A program made the translations under genes and the position numbers. A stretch of DNA of 64,000 nt from Amaurobius ferox (taxonomy: Eukaryota > Arthropoda > Arachnida > Araneae > Amaurobiidae), in the NCBI GenBank assembly GCA_951213105.1, contig OX578145.1, forward strand, positions 116,391,239 through 116,455,238, given 5' to 3'. Positions 1 to 10,894 of this stretch are shown in pieces (position 1 is the stretch's first letter; each line of letters starts with the position of its first letter). The notes under the pieces were generated by a model. It was given only the letters and a program-made list of their open reading frames with translations. It did no database searches and was not told where the DNA came from.

Positions 1-794
1 CTCATATGTGTTACTTGAGGTTAAAAAATTCTATTATGCTCATAGTGTAAAAACCATAACAAACATAATCTATCAGTGTCAAATGAATTTTACAAAGCAA
101 TAAGCTACTTTGACAGGAAATTTTCACCTGCAGTGTCAAAGGATATATATAGATTATAAATAAAAATGTAAATGCAAGTAGGAGTTGAAACTACCAAATA
201 TGTTTTTTACATTTAGTTTGAACATAAGGCAATAAAAAATTTATTTTAGCAACTGTTTGTAAGATTTGATAGAAATCTTTGCAACTATTTATTCTGATGT
301 CAAAATAAAAAATTGCAAATTTTTTCAGAAGTTTAGGATTATTCTTTTTTCTAAATAAACATTTTAATTTCTATTCATGTTTTAACACTTTGCAACTTTT
401 CCATATGCATCATAAATGCATTGCACTTTCTATTCAAACTATTTTTCTTAGCATTTATTAACTAGATTTTTCAAAATAATTGACAAACATGACAAAACTG
501 GAAGGGAGCAGGAAAAGAATTTAAATTAGAACTCTTTGTGTTACCTTCAGATCATAAAGAAATAATCTTTGATATTTAACAATTTATAAAAATAAAAAAT
601 AAATAAAAATCTTTAATTTTTCAATTTGAGAATGAAAATTAATCTGGTAATTTAAAATGGAATCTAGTAAATATTCATTCCATTTGCCCATTTAGTTCAT
701 AAAAAGATTTTAAAAATTTAGAGTGAGCTTTACATAAAAAAATATTAAATATATAAAATATAGCATAAGCTAAAAAATTAGTATAAAGATTCCC
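1..794. other. AT-rich non-coding sequence, downstream part of an Sfmbt intron
   Basis: I see no exon, transposon end or repeat here. The next MBT exon of Sfmbt was looked for (HP.GW and DFW motifs on the minus strand) and not found. Confidence 0.5.
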
Positions 795-809
795 ACACAT
801 TATCATTCC

Positions 810-1057
810 CCCGTGGTTTGCGCGCTAGATTTGCACGCTGCCACAAATGCCGCCGTGTTCATGCGGAGTACGATCACGTTAAACATGTGGGTCCGTAAGT
901 CCTTCCGAGAGGTTGGTGGTAGGGGAAGGAGGGTACGGTCCCTGTGGATGCCTCCCCCACTGGGTTCCGGTCTAAATTGTGTGGCACTTCCCGGTCGTCC
1001 ATACAGTTACCTTACACCTTTCTGGTAGGTCGGACGGTCTGGGTCTCAACAACAACA
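810..1057 (+). mobile_element. SINE-like insertion A1 with 15-bp target-site duplication
   Basis: A 248-bp GC-richer block interrupts very AT-rich DNA and is flanked by the exact 15-bp direct repeat ACACATTATCATTCC (795-809 and 1058-1072). It ends in a short CAA-repeat tail. Its last 60 bases (from CCCGGTCGTCC to GGTCGGACGGTCTGGGTCTC) match the three ~60-bp family A insertions at 5761, 5834 and 33647. No long open frame of known type lies inside. This is the structure of a retroposed SINE; I could not identify a clear tRNA-type promoter. Confidence 0.75.
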
Positions 1058-1109
1058 ACACATTATCATTCCTGACATGATTTTGGAAGTGACATTCTAA
1101 CTGTTCATT

Positions 1110-1463
1110 CCAAAACTGGCCATGTATAGGCTTATTCATGCAAAATATAATGGTTGATCATGTCCTTTCTGAACCAGGAATAAAGAATCCAATGTGCTAG
1201 ATTTCCTGGAGTGATGACATACCAAAACTGACCATGTATAGTCTCGCTTCAATCCCACATTTACAGGTGCATGTACATTGTTATTTTGAGACCATTCTTG
1301 CATGATTTTATTATATTCATTCTGATATTTAGGACTCCCATTGGATTATTAAGTGTTATGGTGGCCTGGGACTGAAGATCTCATTGTAGCCAATTCCCAT
1401 CATGCCTGGAATGACATGAATGGACTAAGACACAAACCATCAATCCAGAACTGGCCATGTATA
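1110..1463. repeat. Three spaced copies of a 19-mer
   Basis: CCAAAACTGGCCATGTATA occurs at 1110, 1222 (one change) and 1445 (one change), each in similar but diverged flanking sequence (nearby GGAATGACA-like words). This looks like a decayed tandem array lying just 3' of the 1514-1609 exon of Sfmbt. Confidence 0.45.
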
Positions 1464-1513
1464 TTCACCTTAATATAAATGATAAGCAATTTAACTATTT
1501 TTACACAACTTAC

Positions 1514-1609
1514 TGTAGCTATCCACACACTCTCTGGATCAAAATCCTCAGTAACTTCTACTTTCATGCTACATTTAATTTGATCAATAGGCATGAAACT
1601 TGCATGAAG
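1514..1609 (-). CDS. Sfmbt: Sfmbt exon: start of second MBT repeat
   Basis: This is a 96-nt exon (32 codons, phase 0 at both ends). Read on the minus strand, a pyrimidine-rich acceptor ending TTTTCCCTCAG precedes CTTCATGCA and a perfect GTAAGT donor follows GCTACA. It encodes LHASF...IKCSMKVEV...VWIAT. The SMKVEV..VWIAT pattern is the first beta strand and WxAT motif of an MBT repeat, matching the second repeat of SFMBT proteins. An alternative in-frame acceptor a few codons upstream (TCTCAG) would add five residues. The next exon should start with a V-type codon and complete the repeat, but I did not find it between 1 and 1513. Confidence 0.72.
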
Positions 1610-1735
1610 CTGAGGGAAAAAATGCTGAGAATTAATATCTACACAACAACAGAAAATAAAGCCACAGTAACATATCACCTAAGTTTAAATTTTAAAAATG
1701 CAAGTTTATTTAATAACAAAGTAAACAAAGCTTAC

Positions 1736-1824
1736 ATCTTCTAAAAGCAATGCAGGCATATTTTGCACTTTCCTTAATTCTTCTTCAAGCAAAGCATGCA
1801 CATTGGAATTTCGGTCTAGCACAA
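1736..1824 (-). CDS. Sfmbt: Sfmbt exon: linker between MBT repeats 1 and 2
   Basis: This 89-nt exon starts with two bases that complete the codon left by the 6029-6272 exon and ends in phase 0 at GAT, followed by a GTAAGC donor. The acceptor is TTCCAG. It encodes VLDRNSNVHALLEEEL followed by RKVQNMPALLLED. The spacing of the DR and LLE(D) motifs resembles the segment after MBT repeat 1 in SFMBT1 (DK..DW...L...P..LLE). Support comes from the phase match on both sides, the clean splice signals and the open frame. It is short and low in complexity, so the call leans on its neighbours. Confidence 0.65.
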
Positions 1825-1984
1825 CTGGAATTGATCAGAAAATAATATATAACTTTTAATAACATAGATATTAAAATTCATGAGATAATGATAATGAAAA
1901 AATAAACAAATTAATTCAAAAAATGTTAACAAAAAACAATTTAAAAAAATGAAATAGTATTGAATGCAGTGCTGTAGTCATAAA

Positions 1985-2170
1985 AAAAACCATGGGCGCC
2001 CGCAGAATTTTTTCCAGGGGGAGGCGAAACATGTACTTACTACTTACACTTTCCAGGGGGGGGGGGGGGGAGCAAAAAAAATGTACATGCACATACATGT
2101 ATATATATATATATAGGAAATCCATAAGCCAGGGGGCGACTGCCCTTATTACCCCCCTCCCCCTCTGGGC
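1985..2170. repeat. G-tract-rich dispersed element (GGGCGCCCGCAGAATTTTTTCC type)
   Basis: The word CATGGGCGCCCGCAGAATTT is followed by TTTTCCAGGGGGAGGCG, a G15 run at 2056-2070, a (TA)n tract and then a block of C- and G-rich words (CCAGGGGGCGACTGCC, CCCCCCTCCCC). Such short G/C-tract elements are common non-autonomous repeats in arthropods. No coding content. Confidence 0.4.
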
Positions 2171-2199
2171 ACTCATGGGGTATACTCGAAGGACCGGGG

Positions 2200-2372
2200 A
2201 AAATGTTCAAATTAATCGAAGTTCAAATTATTCGAAGTTCAAATTATCGAGGAAAAAAAAAGCCTATTAATTTTATATTACAGGAAAGGAATTGTGGAAC
2301 TTTGAAGAAACTTCGACTTAAGCAGAAATTCGTGTTCACAAAGTTCAAGTTATTGGGAGTTTACTGTATTTA
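2200..2372. mobile_element. Possible pogo-like MITE remnant
   Basis: Three short near-repeats of GTTCAAATTATTCGAA at 2203-2250 and an end reading, on the minus strand, ACAGTAAACTCCCAATAAC resemble terminal regions of pogo/Tigger-type elements. A matching left terminus is not clear. Confidence 0.3.
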
Positions 2373-2565
2373 TGCAAAACAAAATATGCAGACTAGCATC
2401 GAATGATATTCAAATTTGAAAATCTCACTATATTAATATTTAACTATGATATAAAATAATTACAGGAAATGTTAAAAGAAAATATTTAAACACATATAAA
2501 GTAGGATGTAATTTTGTTTCAACAAATTTTAAGGCCTACTTCTATCATTTTCATTGAAATATTTT

Positions 2566-4702
2566 CTAAACTGCTTGACGAGAGAAATCCGTCTCTGTGT
2601 CTCTTTTTGTAGCGCATACTCTTGATCTATTGTCAACTGAAGAGCGATGGTTGGCCAACCAAGAATTTACACATTTTTCCAGTTGAAAGTGTTCTATAGG
2701 TGGTCCATTTACATTAGTAAACATTAGATTGGAGACATTTGAAATCAATAAAGATAATCTTAAATCTGTTACTATGTTGTTCATTAAACTAAACCCACGC
2801 TCACACTCGGCCATGGAACATGGTAATATTTCAATTGTTATTAAAAGAGGCTTTAATTTTTCTGGAACAACTTGGGCATTTTTATTGAAGTCCCTCAAAC
2901 CCTGAATAGTGTACATTTCTTCTAAACCAAAATGTTGACAGGTCCTTTTTACCTCCTTTTCTCCATGGCGAATATCCCCTGTATTTATATTTTTTGGATT
3001 AGGCATGGATATTCCTTCAAAAGTTGACAATTTTCTTCATCAGAACAAAGTCTGGATTTCATTCTATCGACAATACTTTGAATGAATTGCTTTTGATTAA
3101 TAGATACGATTTTGAAATTATGTACCAAGCTGATATCTTGAAATAGAAACTTTTCTTTTGCTTCTACAGCTATCTGCGTTTTTCTCCTGAGGTGTCTTTA
3201 AAAGTCTCGATGACCCTAATTGTTCTTTTTATTAGTTGTTCAGCCCGTGGAAGGGTTGTTTTCCTAGACTGGAGTTCAGTAGAAAGCATAGATAATTCTT
3301 GCAGAATATCAAACATGAGGCCCAAATCTAAGACAAATTCTGGATTTTCAAATTTTTTATTTTAACCCAATAAATGTTGATTTTAAATTCAAATCTTCAC
3401 TTTCTATTTCAGCTGTATTTTCAAAATGGTAATAAAGCGTTTTATATGACTTCCAAACAGATTTTATCATTTTTAAACTGCTTGCAATCCAACGTATACT
3501 TAGAACTCGGCCTATTTTGATGAACTGTAAGCCCAATTCACAGGAAACATTCTCCAAAGCTCGACTATTTTTTGGCAATCGACTATATACACAATACAGT
3601 TTATCCATGAATGATTTAAAATGGTTTAATCTATGAACATCTTTAATGGCATCATTTACAGACAATTCTAACCTGTGATTAAAGCAGTGCAATGTAAGCT
3701 TCGGATATTTTTGCCTTAGTCGAGTTACTACTTCAGAATGCTTTCCTGTCATCACACTTGCACCATCATTGGCAATAGCAATCCAATTTTGTTTTAAATA
3801 TTCCTCATTAAATCTGTGAATTTTTAAAATATTTAAAAGCACGTTTTCAATGTGTTCAGAGTTTTACGATTCTAATTCGCATAAATCAAGGAAAATACAT
3901 TCTGCAATATGCTTTTAAATACACAATAGAGTCGTTTTGTTACTTAAAGTGGTCGATTCATCAATAAGCACAATAAATTTAGAGTTTAAAGAAATAATTT
4001 GGGAAATTAGTTTCTTCTTCATGTTATTAGCTATATGATTAATTTTATTCATAGCTGAATATCGCGAATGTAGAATAAAACCAAGGTTTATACCATTTAG
4101 CTCTTGCATGTTGATTAGATCCTCATGATGTGAAAAAGGCCTATTCTTCTTGGCTAAGTAATAGGCTGTTCTCAAAACTTTCATTGTCGTTTCTTTAGCT
4201 ACTGAATTTATTTTTTCAATGCAATGTTCCACCTGTTTTTCTTTCTTAGATTCCGATATTTTTTCAGCTATCTTATGACCGTCAGATTGCAAGTGTTTTT
4301 TTATTTTAGTTTGAAGATTGGATAGCTTGCTACTGCGATCTTTTCCGGAAGCTTCAATAAGGGAGTTGCTCCATTCCTCAGAGATGTGTACTCTTTCTTC
4401 TTTAAAAGGCCCTAAAGTTTTAACAGTGGAACAGAAATTGCAGCCTAGTTTCCCTTTTAACTAATAAGTCATACATGTTTTTTCTGATACTGGCTATTAG
4501 TTTATACTTCAGGCCATGTTCTTTCTGCTTTTAAATCTAGGAAATCATCTCTGTCGATATGAAATTCACATGTAGAATCATCTGTGGTTTCTATTTCACA
4601 AGCTGCTTTTTTTCCACTTTCATATAATTCTTCCGTTTCTGATTTTATTTTCTTAGTTAAATTTCCAGTCGATAACAACAGACAGGAGACAGGCCCTCGC
4701 AA
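2566..4702 (-). pseudogene. hAT-family transposase, degenerate (KIAA1586/ZNF862-like type)
   Basis: Four broken minus-strand open segments (4502-4702, 3915-4292, 3357-3842, 2566-3030) together follow the order of a hAT transposase. Near 4300-4440 there is a TTF/BED-like zinc-finger pattern (CNFC ... KKH...SDGH). Then comes the catalytic start FIVLIDESTTLSNKTTL, a middle part with ANDGASVMTG and LHCFNHRLELSVNDA, and finally the C-terminal dimerisation block MAECERGFSLMNNIVTDLR. That combination is typical of the hAT group that gave rise to KIAA1586 and ZNF862-like proteins. Frames shift between segments and stops interrupt them, so it is a dead copy. It sits in the Sfmbt intron between exons 1736-1824 and 6029-6272. 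Terminal inverted repeats were not identified. Confidence 0.8.
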
Positions 4703-4942
4703 GCACTACGGTGACATTACAGGCCACAAAGAATGCTAACAAATTCTATCCCTTTCAATACATGCTACTTTGTCTACTGGTGGTAAACAAAAAACATCTA
4801 ACAAAATTTGCTTTGTTTTTTAAAGAAACGTTTATATCTTCATGAATATACGTTTTTGTTTTACAAAACTGCTTATACACATTGAACAAAACTAGTTAAC
4901 TATTTTGTGAAAAGTTACAAATCATTTCCAGTTTTTTATGAT

Positions 4943-5152
4943 ACAGGGTGATCAGACATATTTTCCCCCTTTTTCAATATCTTGGTGGTCCCCTAAATGC
5001 ACAATTCACCGAAACTTTATTGAAAAGTGTGCATTCAAGCATGTTCTTCACATTGCCAAAGTTACAGAACACTACACCAAGTATTGTTTAGAAATTCGAA
5101 AAACATTCTAACATCCAAAGTGTCCGGATACTTTTGATCATGTAGTGTACAT
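4943..5152. mobile_element. Tc1-like element remnant with one terminus
   Basis: On the minus strand the segment begins ACACTACATGATCAAAAGTA followed by TCCGGACAC, a terminal-repeat type well known in Tc1 elements and MITEs, next to a TA. The remaining ~180 bases reach a CAGGGTGATCAGACA word next to TA at 4943 but do not give a matching inverted repeat, so the copy is truncated or rearranged. Confidence 0.45.
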
Positions 5153-5760
5153 AGTGTTTTTTTTTTTCTTTTTTCTAGAGAAAACAAAAAGGGTAGATAA
5201 ACTCCACTACAATAGAGATTGATGTCTAAAGAGCATAGCTAAGTATTAATATAAATAAATCCCTGATTTTACTTCAGTTCTTAAATTAAAATTTAATTAA
5301 CTTTTATTTATTTATTTATAATTTATATATAAGTTTTCTTCATGCAACAAATCAATTTAAAACACAAATACATGTTAAGATCTCTGACAATGTACAATAG
5401 AGAAGATATTGTAATAAATCATTTTGAAGTTCACATTCCTTTGAATGAGGAATGTTCCACAGTTTTAAATGCTGAACTAAAATAAGTAAAAATGTGTTAG
5501 ATTCTGATGATGTTTATAATTGTTTTATTGAAAGTGCAATGTATTGTTAAAAGAAACAGTTTATGTGGAATGTATAAATTTCTAAACTTCAAATAAATTA
5601 AGCAAAAAATATTAAAAAAAAAAGGGGGAGGGGGGGTAGACCATATTTTTACATATTCCCAGAAAAAAAAAAGTCCTGTTTTTATATATAAATAACATAT
5701 TATAGAATATGTAAATTATCATAAAAAAATATCATAACACATTACACTCATGATATAGCT

Positions 5761-5817
5761 CCGGCCATGCATTTAACTGCCGTAAACCCCTGGGTTGGCT
5801 GCATGGTCTGGGCCTTT
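5761..5817 (+). mobile_element. Ultra-short insertion A3 (57 bp) with target-site duplication
   Basis: A 57-bp block starting CCGGCCATGC and ending GGTCTGGGCCTTT is flanked by exact copies of CACTCATGATATAGCT (5745-5760 and 5818-5833). Its 3' end matches family A (GGTCTGGG-TTTC). See also A4, which follows the second copy directly. Confidence 0.7.
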
Positions 5818-5833
5818 CACTCATGATATAGCT

Positions 5834-5900
5834 GTTCCCGGCCACTCAAATTGCTGCTCGTGCCCTACGGCGAGTCGGGTGGTCTGGGTTTTCGACGTCG
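5834..5900 (+). mobile_element. Ultra-short insertion A4 (67 bp) sharing the same target site
   Basis: It starts GTTCCCGGCCACTCA and ends GAGTCGGGTGGTCTGGGTTT with a short TCGACGTCG tail. It is bounded by CACTCATGATATAGCT at 5818-5833 and a one-mismatch copy (ACTCATAATATAGC) at 5901-5914. A3 and A4 therefore sit between three copies of one target sequence. Confidence 0.7.
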
Positions 5901-6028
5901 ACTCATAATATAGCATAGTAAAATGATTTATTTTCCATGCCTTCACATCTAGTTTTTAAATTTGAATTTTTTTTACAGATAGGTAGATCATTAGTTACAC
6001 ATATTAACATCAAAATAACTGAAAATAC

Positions 6029-6272
6029 CTTTAGGTGGAAAGAGCTTTTTGGAATTAAGAGAACACCAGCCAAGTGGATGAAATTCTCCAGATTTTGTAT
6101 CAAGCCAAAAATCTCCAGACCTGTCATCATCACCATAGCCAGCATAGCGAAGAGTTAGTAGTTCTCCACAAATGACTACAACTGAAGCAATCCAATAAGA
6201 AGACTCATCATCAGGATTTGGTATCTCCAATTTCATTCCTTCTTTAAATCCACTTTTCAAACTATACTCTAC
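6029..6272 (-). CDS. Sfmbt: Sfmbt exon: MBT repeat 1 core
   Basis: This 244-nt exon encodes about 81 residues and is the strongest evidence for the gene. It opens VEYSLKSGFKEGMKLEIPN, contains SSYWIASVV, CGELLTLRYAGYGDDDRSGD and FW.D, and closes with FHPLGWC..N.KKL.PPKG. These are the hallmark elements of an MBT repeat: GMKLE, YW.A, LRY.GY, DFW and HP.GWC. The signature, with the CG.LL.LRY.GYG segment, resembles SFMBT repeat 1. The acceptor is TTCTGTTTTAG, and the donor is AAAG followed by GTATTTTC. The exon starts in phase 0 and leaves one base over, which matches both neighbours. The reading frame continues open past the donor into the intron, so the true exon end is at the splice site rather than the stop. 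Confidence 0.9.
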
Positions 6273-7179
6273 CTAAAACAGAATTAAGAGAAAAAATAAA
6301 CACAGTCTATAATGGGCAAAGAGTAATATGAAATGACCAACACAAAAATAAAATTTTCATGAGTATTAAATGTAGAATAAAATATACATACATGCAAATT
6401 GAGATATTTGACAATACTCTTTTCTTTCTTAAATAAAAATACATATTCGAACTAATCTGAATACAATTTAAAAAACTTTCAATTATCAAAGAATATGAAA
6501 ACATGTTTACAGATTTTATTTAATGTTATTTCTTAAGAAATATTGTAATTTCCCCAAGAAGGACAGCAGAGATTATAATTTTTTTTTCAAAAATAAACAA
6601 TGCCACAACCAAAATAAACACTATTTGCAACAATTCCTGAATATTGCCCTTGCATAACAAATGCAAGTTTATCTAAATTACAGCTAAATAAGTGTTATCC
6701 AAAAATAAATTATAAGAAATTGATAATTAGTAAATAAATAAAATAATTAATAAGTAATATAAATTAATAATAATAATTTTTTCCTACAAACTTATATGAC
6801 TTAGAAAGTCACATACAGTTGCAGGGTGGTAAACAAGTGAGGGTGGCAGCACTTGCACTAATAACATTCAATTAACCATAACATGCATTTTCATGTAATA
6901 TGGGGAACAATAAAATTAACAACTCTCATACAACATGGAAAATAATATGTTTAGATTGAAGGCAAATGTAGATTGAAGACAAATGTAGATTGATGTCCAC
7001 AATGAAGTCTAAAAGACATTTCTGGTGGGAAAAAAATGGAACTCTCAACTTTGACCAAGTCTCTTTGATACAAGTTTCTTGAAGTTTCAACTAATATCAA
7101 AACCACCATTTTATGCTTTTTATTTAATACAGAGGCTGTTTACATATATTTTGAACAGATTTAAAGCAATATAATTAAG

Positions 7180-7945
7180 GTGGAACAATACTTATTTCTG
7201 AAATGTTCTATCTGATGGCCCTTTCTCGAGACTATCATTCTACATCTTGATTTTCAAGATAAGAGAACTTTTCTTAAAATTATGAATGGTATTTTATTTC
7301 ACTTCTCTTTCACAGTTTTCCATAGTCCATCCAATTTTTTAGGTCTGCATTTAGAAAGTTCTCTCTTTAACAATCAAAAAGCCCAATAATCTACTGGTGA
7401 CACATCAGGGGACTTTGAAGGAATATGAGCTAAAGGTATTTTTTAATATCTGTATCTTTTGTCATTTTTTCAAGAAATTTAACAGTAGATTTTGAGGTGT
7501 GACTGGTAGCTTTATCCTGATGAAGTTCTACTCCATTAAGACTCTGTGGATAAAGGGGGGGTATTTCTTCTTTAAATAAAGGAGTTAAAGCATTATCTTA
7601 GTAATATGTTGAATTGATTTTGACATATTTTTCGACTTTTCTTAGCTTCAATTTACCGTTGTACGGAAAGTCAGTAATAATCATGAATCCTTTGATGAAA
7701 CTTTCTTTTGATTCTTGAAACCAAGTTTTTAGGTCTTTTTCACCTCTTTTGCCATAGTAATTCGATCTTTTGTTGTTACAGTCGTTTAAATCGATCCATA
7801 CTTCATCAATTGTCACATTGTATTTATATCTGTCACTGATTAAATGATTTTAATAAAGAATTCTACACTGTGTTCTGTGATCAGCCACATGTCTAGGAAA
7901 AGGCAGTGAACATTATGCTTTTTTAAGATTTAAATTTTTATTAAT
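7180..7945 (-). pseudogene. Mariner-superfamily transposase relic, DD41D-like
   Basis: Minus-strand segments encode VWIDLNDCNNKRSNYYGKRG, then KGFMIITDFPYNGKLKLRKV, then, in another frame, LHQDKATSHTSKSTVKFLE and HIPSKSPDVSPVDYWAF. HQDKA and SPVDYW carry the second and third catalytic aspartates. Allowing for one lost base at a run of A's near 7447, 41 residues separate them, the spacing of the DD41D (rosa/Visitor-like) branch rather than classic DD34D mariner. Stops and frameshifts make it inactive. It lies in the Sfmbt intron between exons 6029-6272 and 10441-10532. I could not define both ends. Confidence 0.65.
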
Positions 7946-8983
7946 CTAAGATTTAAATCTTGTTTACAGTCACTGCAAAGGCATTTAAAGACACTGCAAT
8001 TGTTCAGTGGATTTTCTTTTGAGACAAAAACTTTATTTTTGAAATAGTTGTAAATGTACATACATTCGTTGTTTTTTTTTCTCAGTTAAAAACAATGCTT
8101 GATGCTTTTCCCTTTATTAATAACATTGCTTATTTTGCATTTAGAAATGTGAATTCCATATTTTTCACAGCATTTTGTTAATTACAGAATAAGAATATTT
8201 CTCATTGGAAAGAGCAAAAATGTAGCCATAAATCCAAAGTTTGTTTACATGTGCAATTTTTTCTGCTCTCATTGGCCATGTTTAACAGTTGGCATTCTGC
8301 ATGCTTGGTGTACATGTCATGATGTAAGTGTCAGAAATAGACTCAAAAGTAGCAATATTAAAGTATGATGTGAAAGTAAGCAGAAACAACTTGCTTTCTA
8401 TTGGTTGCATGTGTATTTCCAGGCAAATGAAAATTCCCCATACAATCAACATTGCATCACTTTTAATCAATTACAACTTTTTTATGGGTTCAAATTCAAA
8501 ATTTAGGTTTTGTCATGACCTTGATTTTAGGATGTTTTTAATTATGTACAAAAAATCATTGAAATCAGTCACAGCATTTCAGTGAAACATGTGCTTGGAC
8601 ATTTTACAAAGTTGTTGCGATGTGAGCTCCTCTTCATTCTGTTCCCATAAAATGAAACAGAACTTTAATGAGAAAGAAAAACAATGCTCAGGAACTGAAA
8701 GCATGAAATGCATGCAATTGGAATTAATAAATTTTATTTGCTGTCTAAATTACATTTAAGATTTTTGAATGGCAAGAAGACAGTTTACAGTTTTACAGTT
8801 TATGTATTTATTTTAGAAACAGCTGTAGTGAAAGATTTTTAATTCAGTAAATAGCTACATGGTTAAAAAGTCGGAAAAATAAATGTGTTTTAAAAATAAT
8901 TTGACTAATGATGCTTTTCCTCCTTTGTGATCACAATTTAGAAATTCATGACTTTAAGAATCTATCCTAAAGTGGACAATTGA

Positions 8984-9150
8984 TCAAAAATCACATTGAA
9001 TCTTTATTTGATTTGATACATTGGATCCCTATTTAACCACTCATAATCAATCATCCAGGCTGGCAAGTTCAGGTCAAAAATCACATAGAATCCCTATTTG
9101 ATTTGATGCACTGGATTCCTATTCAATCAACTAGGCTGGCAGGTCTGGGT
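8984..9150. repeat. Two-copy tandem repeat, about 90 bp
   Basis: TCAAAAATCACATNGAATC begins at 8984 and again at 9074, followed by TTTGATTTGATNCANTGGAT and ending in AGGCTGGCA. The copies differ by substitutions and an indel, so the duplication is not recent. Confidence 0.6.
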
Positions 9151-10414
9151 GGGGTCAGGTATGTGGAATGAAGAAATAAAACCCCTCCTGAAGTGTAATG
9201 TATAAGTATCTTTGAGGCATGTGTATATGATTTACAGATGTCTAAGAAAAGAAATAACTTACTCAAGCTCCTCTTCAACAATAAATCACTTAAATGCCCC
9301 AAATTGAAAGTATTCAAAATATTCCTTTTCCAACAAACTGTGGTACACAGCACTTTTACAAAGAAGCCACAGGTAACTCTGAACCAAAATCGCAGAATGT
9401 GGAGGATCAACATATAGTATAAAAGATGACATATAAATTTAGAAATTGAATTTTATTCTTAGAATATTTAGCCATAATTGAATTTTTCATGAGTGGCTAC
9501 TAATACAACTGAGATGGCTACTAATGTATACTGTACTACCAGCAACTAACTACAAATGAAGTTTTTACTTATAATCTAGCAGTGTCAGGAAAGTGAAGAT
9601 AAAATATAAATAAAGGTTTCTGTGCTAGAACATTCAATGCTGCTACTGGACTCGGTTATGTTTACTTTTTGAAAAGGTATTTAGAAAATGTTAAAAGTTC
9701 ATCTTTTTGTTGCTGATGAAATTAAAGTACTAGAATATTCAGAGAATAAGGAACTGCAATTATGGTATCCAAAGCCACCTAAATAAATATAATGACATTC
9801 TTTCAACAGTCAGATATTAAAATTTCTAAAATTACCCTTTTTTTTTGTTATTTTAATCCATAAAAATAAAGGATTATTTTTCTCATGATATTAACTCTAA
9901 AATTGGTTTAGGATATTTCTAAAATATAAGAACAAATATAATTGCTATTTAATGATATAAAAATACATTTATAGGCTTAATAAATTTCTGATATACCAAA
10001 ATAATTCTTTCATATATTTTATAACATAAAATGACTATATATCCAATCAGAACACTAAGAATGGTATCTAAAAATCTCAATTGGTGATTCAGATTGCTTA
10101 GTTTTGCAACAGTAATTTCAAAAATGAAAGTACTTAAATCCAATGTGTAAAATACATGTTACAAATAAATAGTGCATAGTTCTTCAAAATGTAAACTATT
10201 AAACAGAATTATTAGTTAACCATTAAAAATATTAAATTTAATAATAAAGTAATTTTAATTAAAATAAAAATTACACTCTCAAGAAAAGTGAACTGTGAAG
10301 CAATTTCAAACTAAAATATCATTGTTAATTATGATTTCTATCATGAAAAATTAAAATTAGTTATATACAGTTAAATTATCAGAAAATCAAAACTGAGCAA
10401 TGTATTAATATGCA

Positions 10415-10440
10415 AATATATATATATATATATATATTAC
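10415..10440. repeat. (TA)n microsatellite beside an Sfmbt exon
   Basis: An (AT)n run ends one base from the donor of the 10441-10532 exon. It is within the intron. Confidence 0.6.
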
Positions 10441-10532
10441 ATGTGTAAAGGCTTCAGATGGCGCCCCTTCAGATTTTGTAGTTTCAAGATATTCTTCCCA
10501 TACGAAATCTGGATCTGTAACTTCTTGAGCAG
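10441..10532 (-). CDS. Sfmbt: Sfmbt exon: N-terminal WEEYLE segment before MBT repeat 1
   Basis: This 92-nt exon encodes AQEVTDPDFVWEEYLE followed by TTKSEGAPSEAFTH. The D.VWEEYLE......AP..AF.H pattern is the conserved alpha-helical arm that precedes the barrel of SFMBT-type MBT repeats, and it runs directly into VEYSLKSGF of the next exon. The acceptor is ATTGTTAG and the donor is CAT followed by GTAATA. It begins with two bases of a split codon and ends in phase 0, matching the 6029 exon. A (TA)n microsatellite begins immediately inside the downstream intron. The intact mariner at 12.3 kb lies in the intron on its 5' side. Confidence 0.85.
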
Positions 10533-10696
10533 CTAACAATAGCAATCAATAAAATTAATTAAATTTTAAACATGGATTAAAACTGTTATATGCTGTGAAA
10601 AAACACTAAAGATAATTAAAATCACTTCACCATAGAAATTTCAACATTAATAAATAAGGCTAAATATGATACATTTATGGCAGAAATAAATATTTT

Positions 10697-10894
10697 CTTT
10701 TCAATATAACATGACACTGCAAACACTGGATTTTTAACTACCTTACACTCTGTTATCTTTGAAAAAAGTTGACCATATATTTTCCCCTTTGAGTACATTT
10801 GTTACTATTCTTCAAACAATGTTAGAAATTTTCATATGATATAAACCGATACACCTTAAGTATTAATATTTATTAAAAGAACTGAAAAGTCATT
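10697..10894. repeat. Direct repeat copy 1 (with 11948-12134)
   Basis: About 190 bases, from TCAATATAACATGACACTG to GAACTGAAAAGTCATT, recur at 11948-12134 with numerous substitutions. Shared words include GAAAAAAGTTG and TATTTATTAAA. It may be a dispersed repeat family or an old segmental duplication inside the intron. Confidence 0.55.

Noticed and set aside
813..1028. 71-codon open frame in the SINE-like element.
   Set aside because: It falls wholly inside a repeat with a target-site duplication and has no recognisable protein features.
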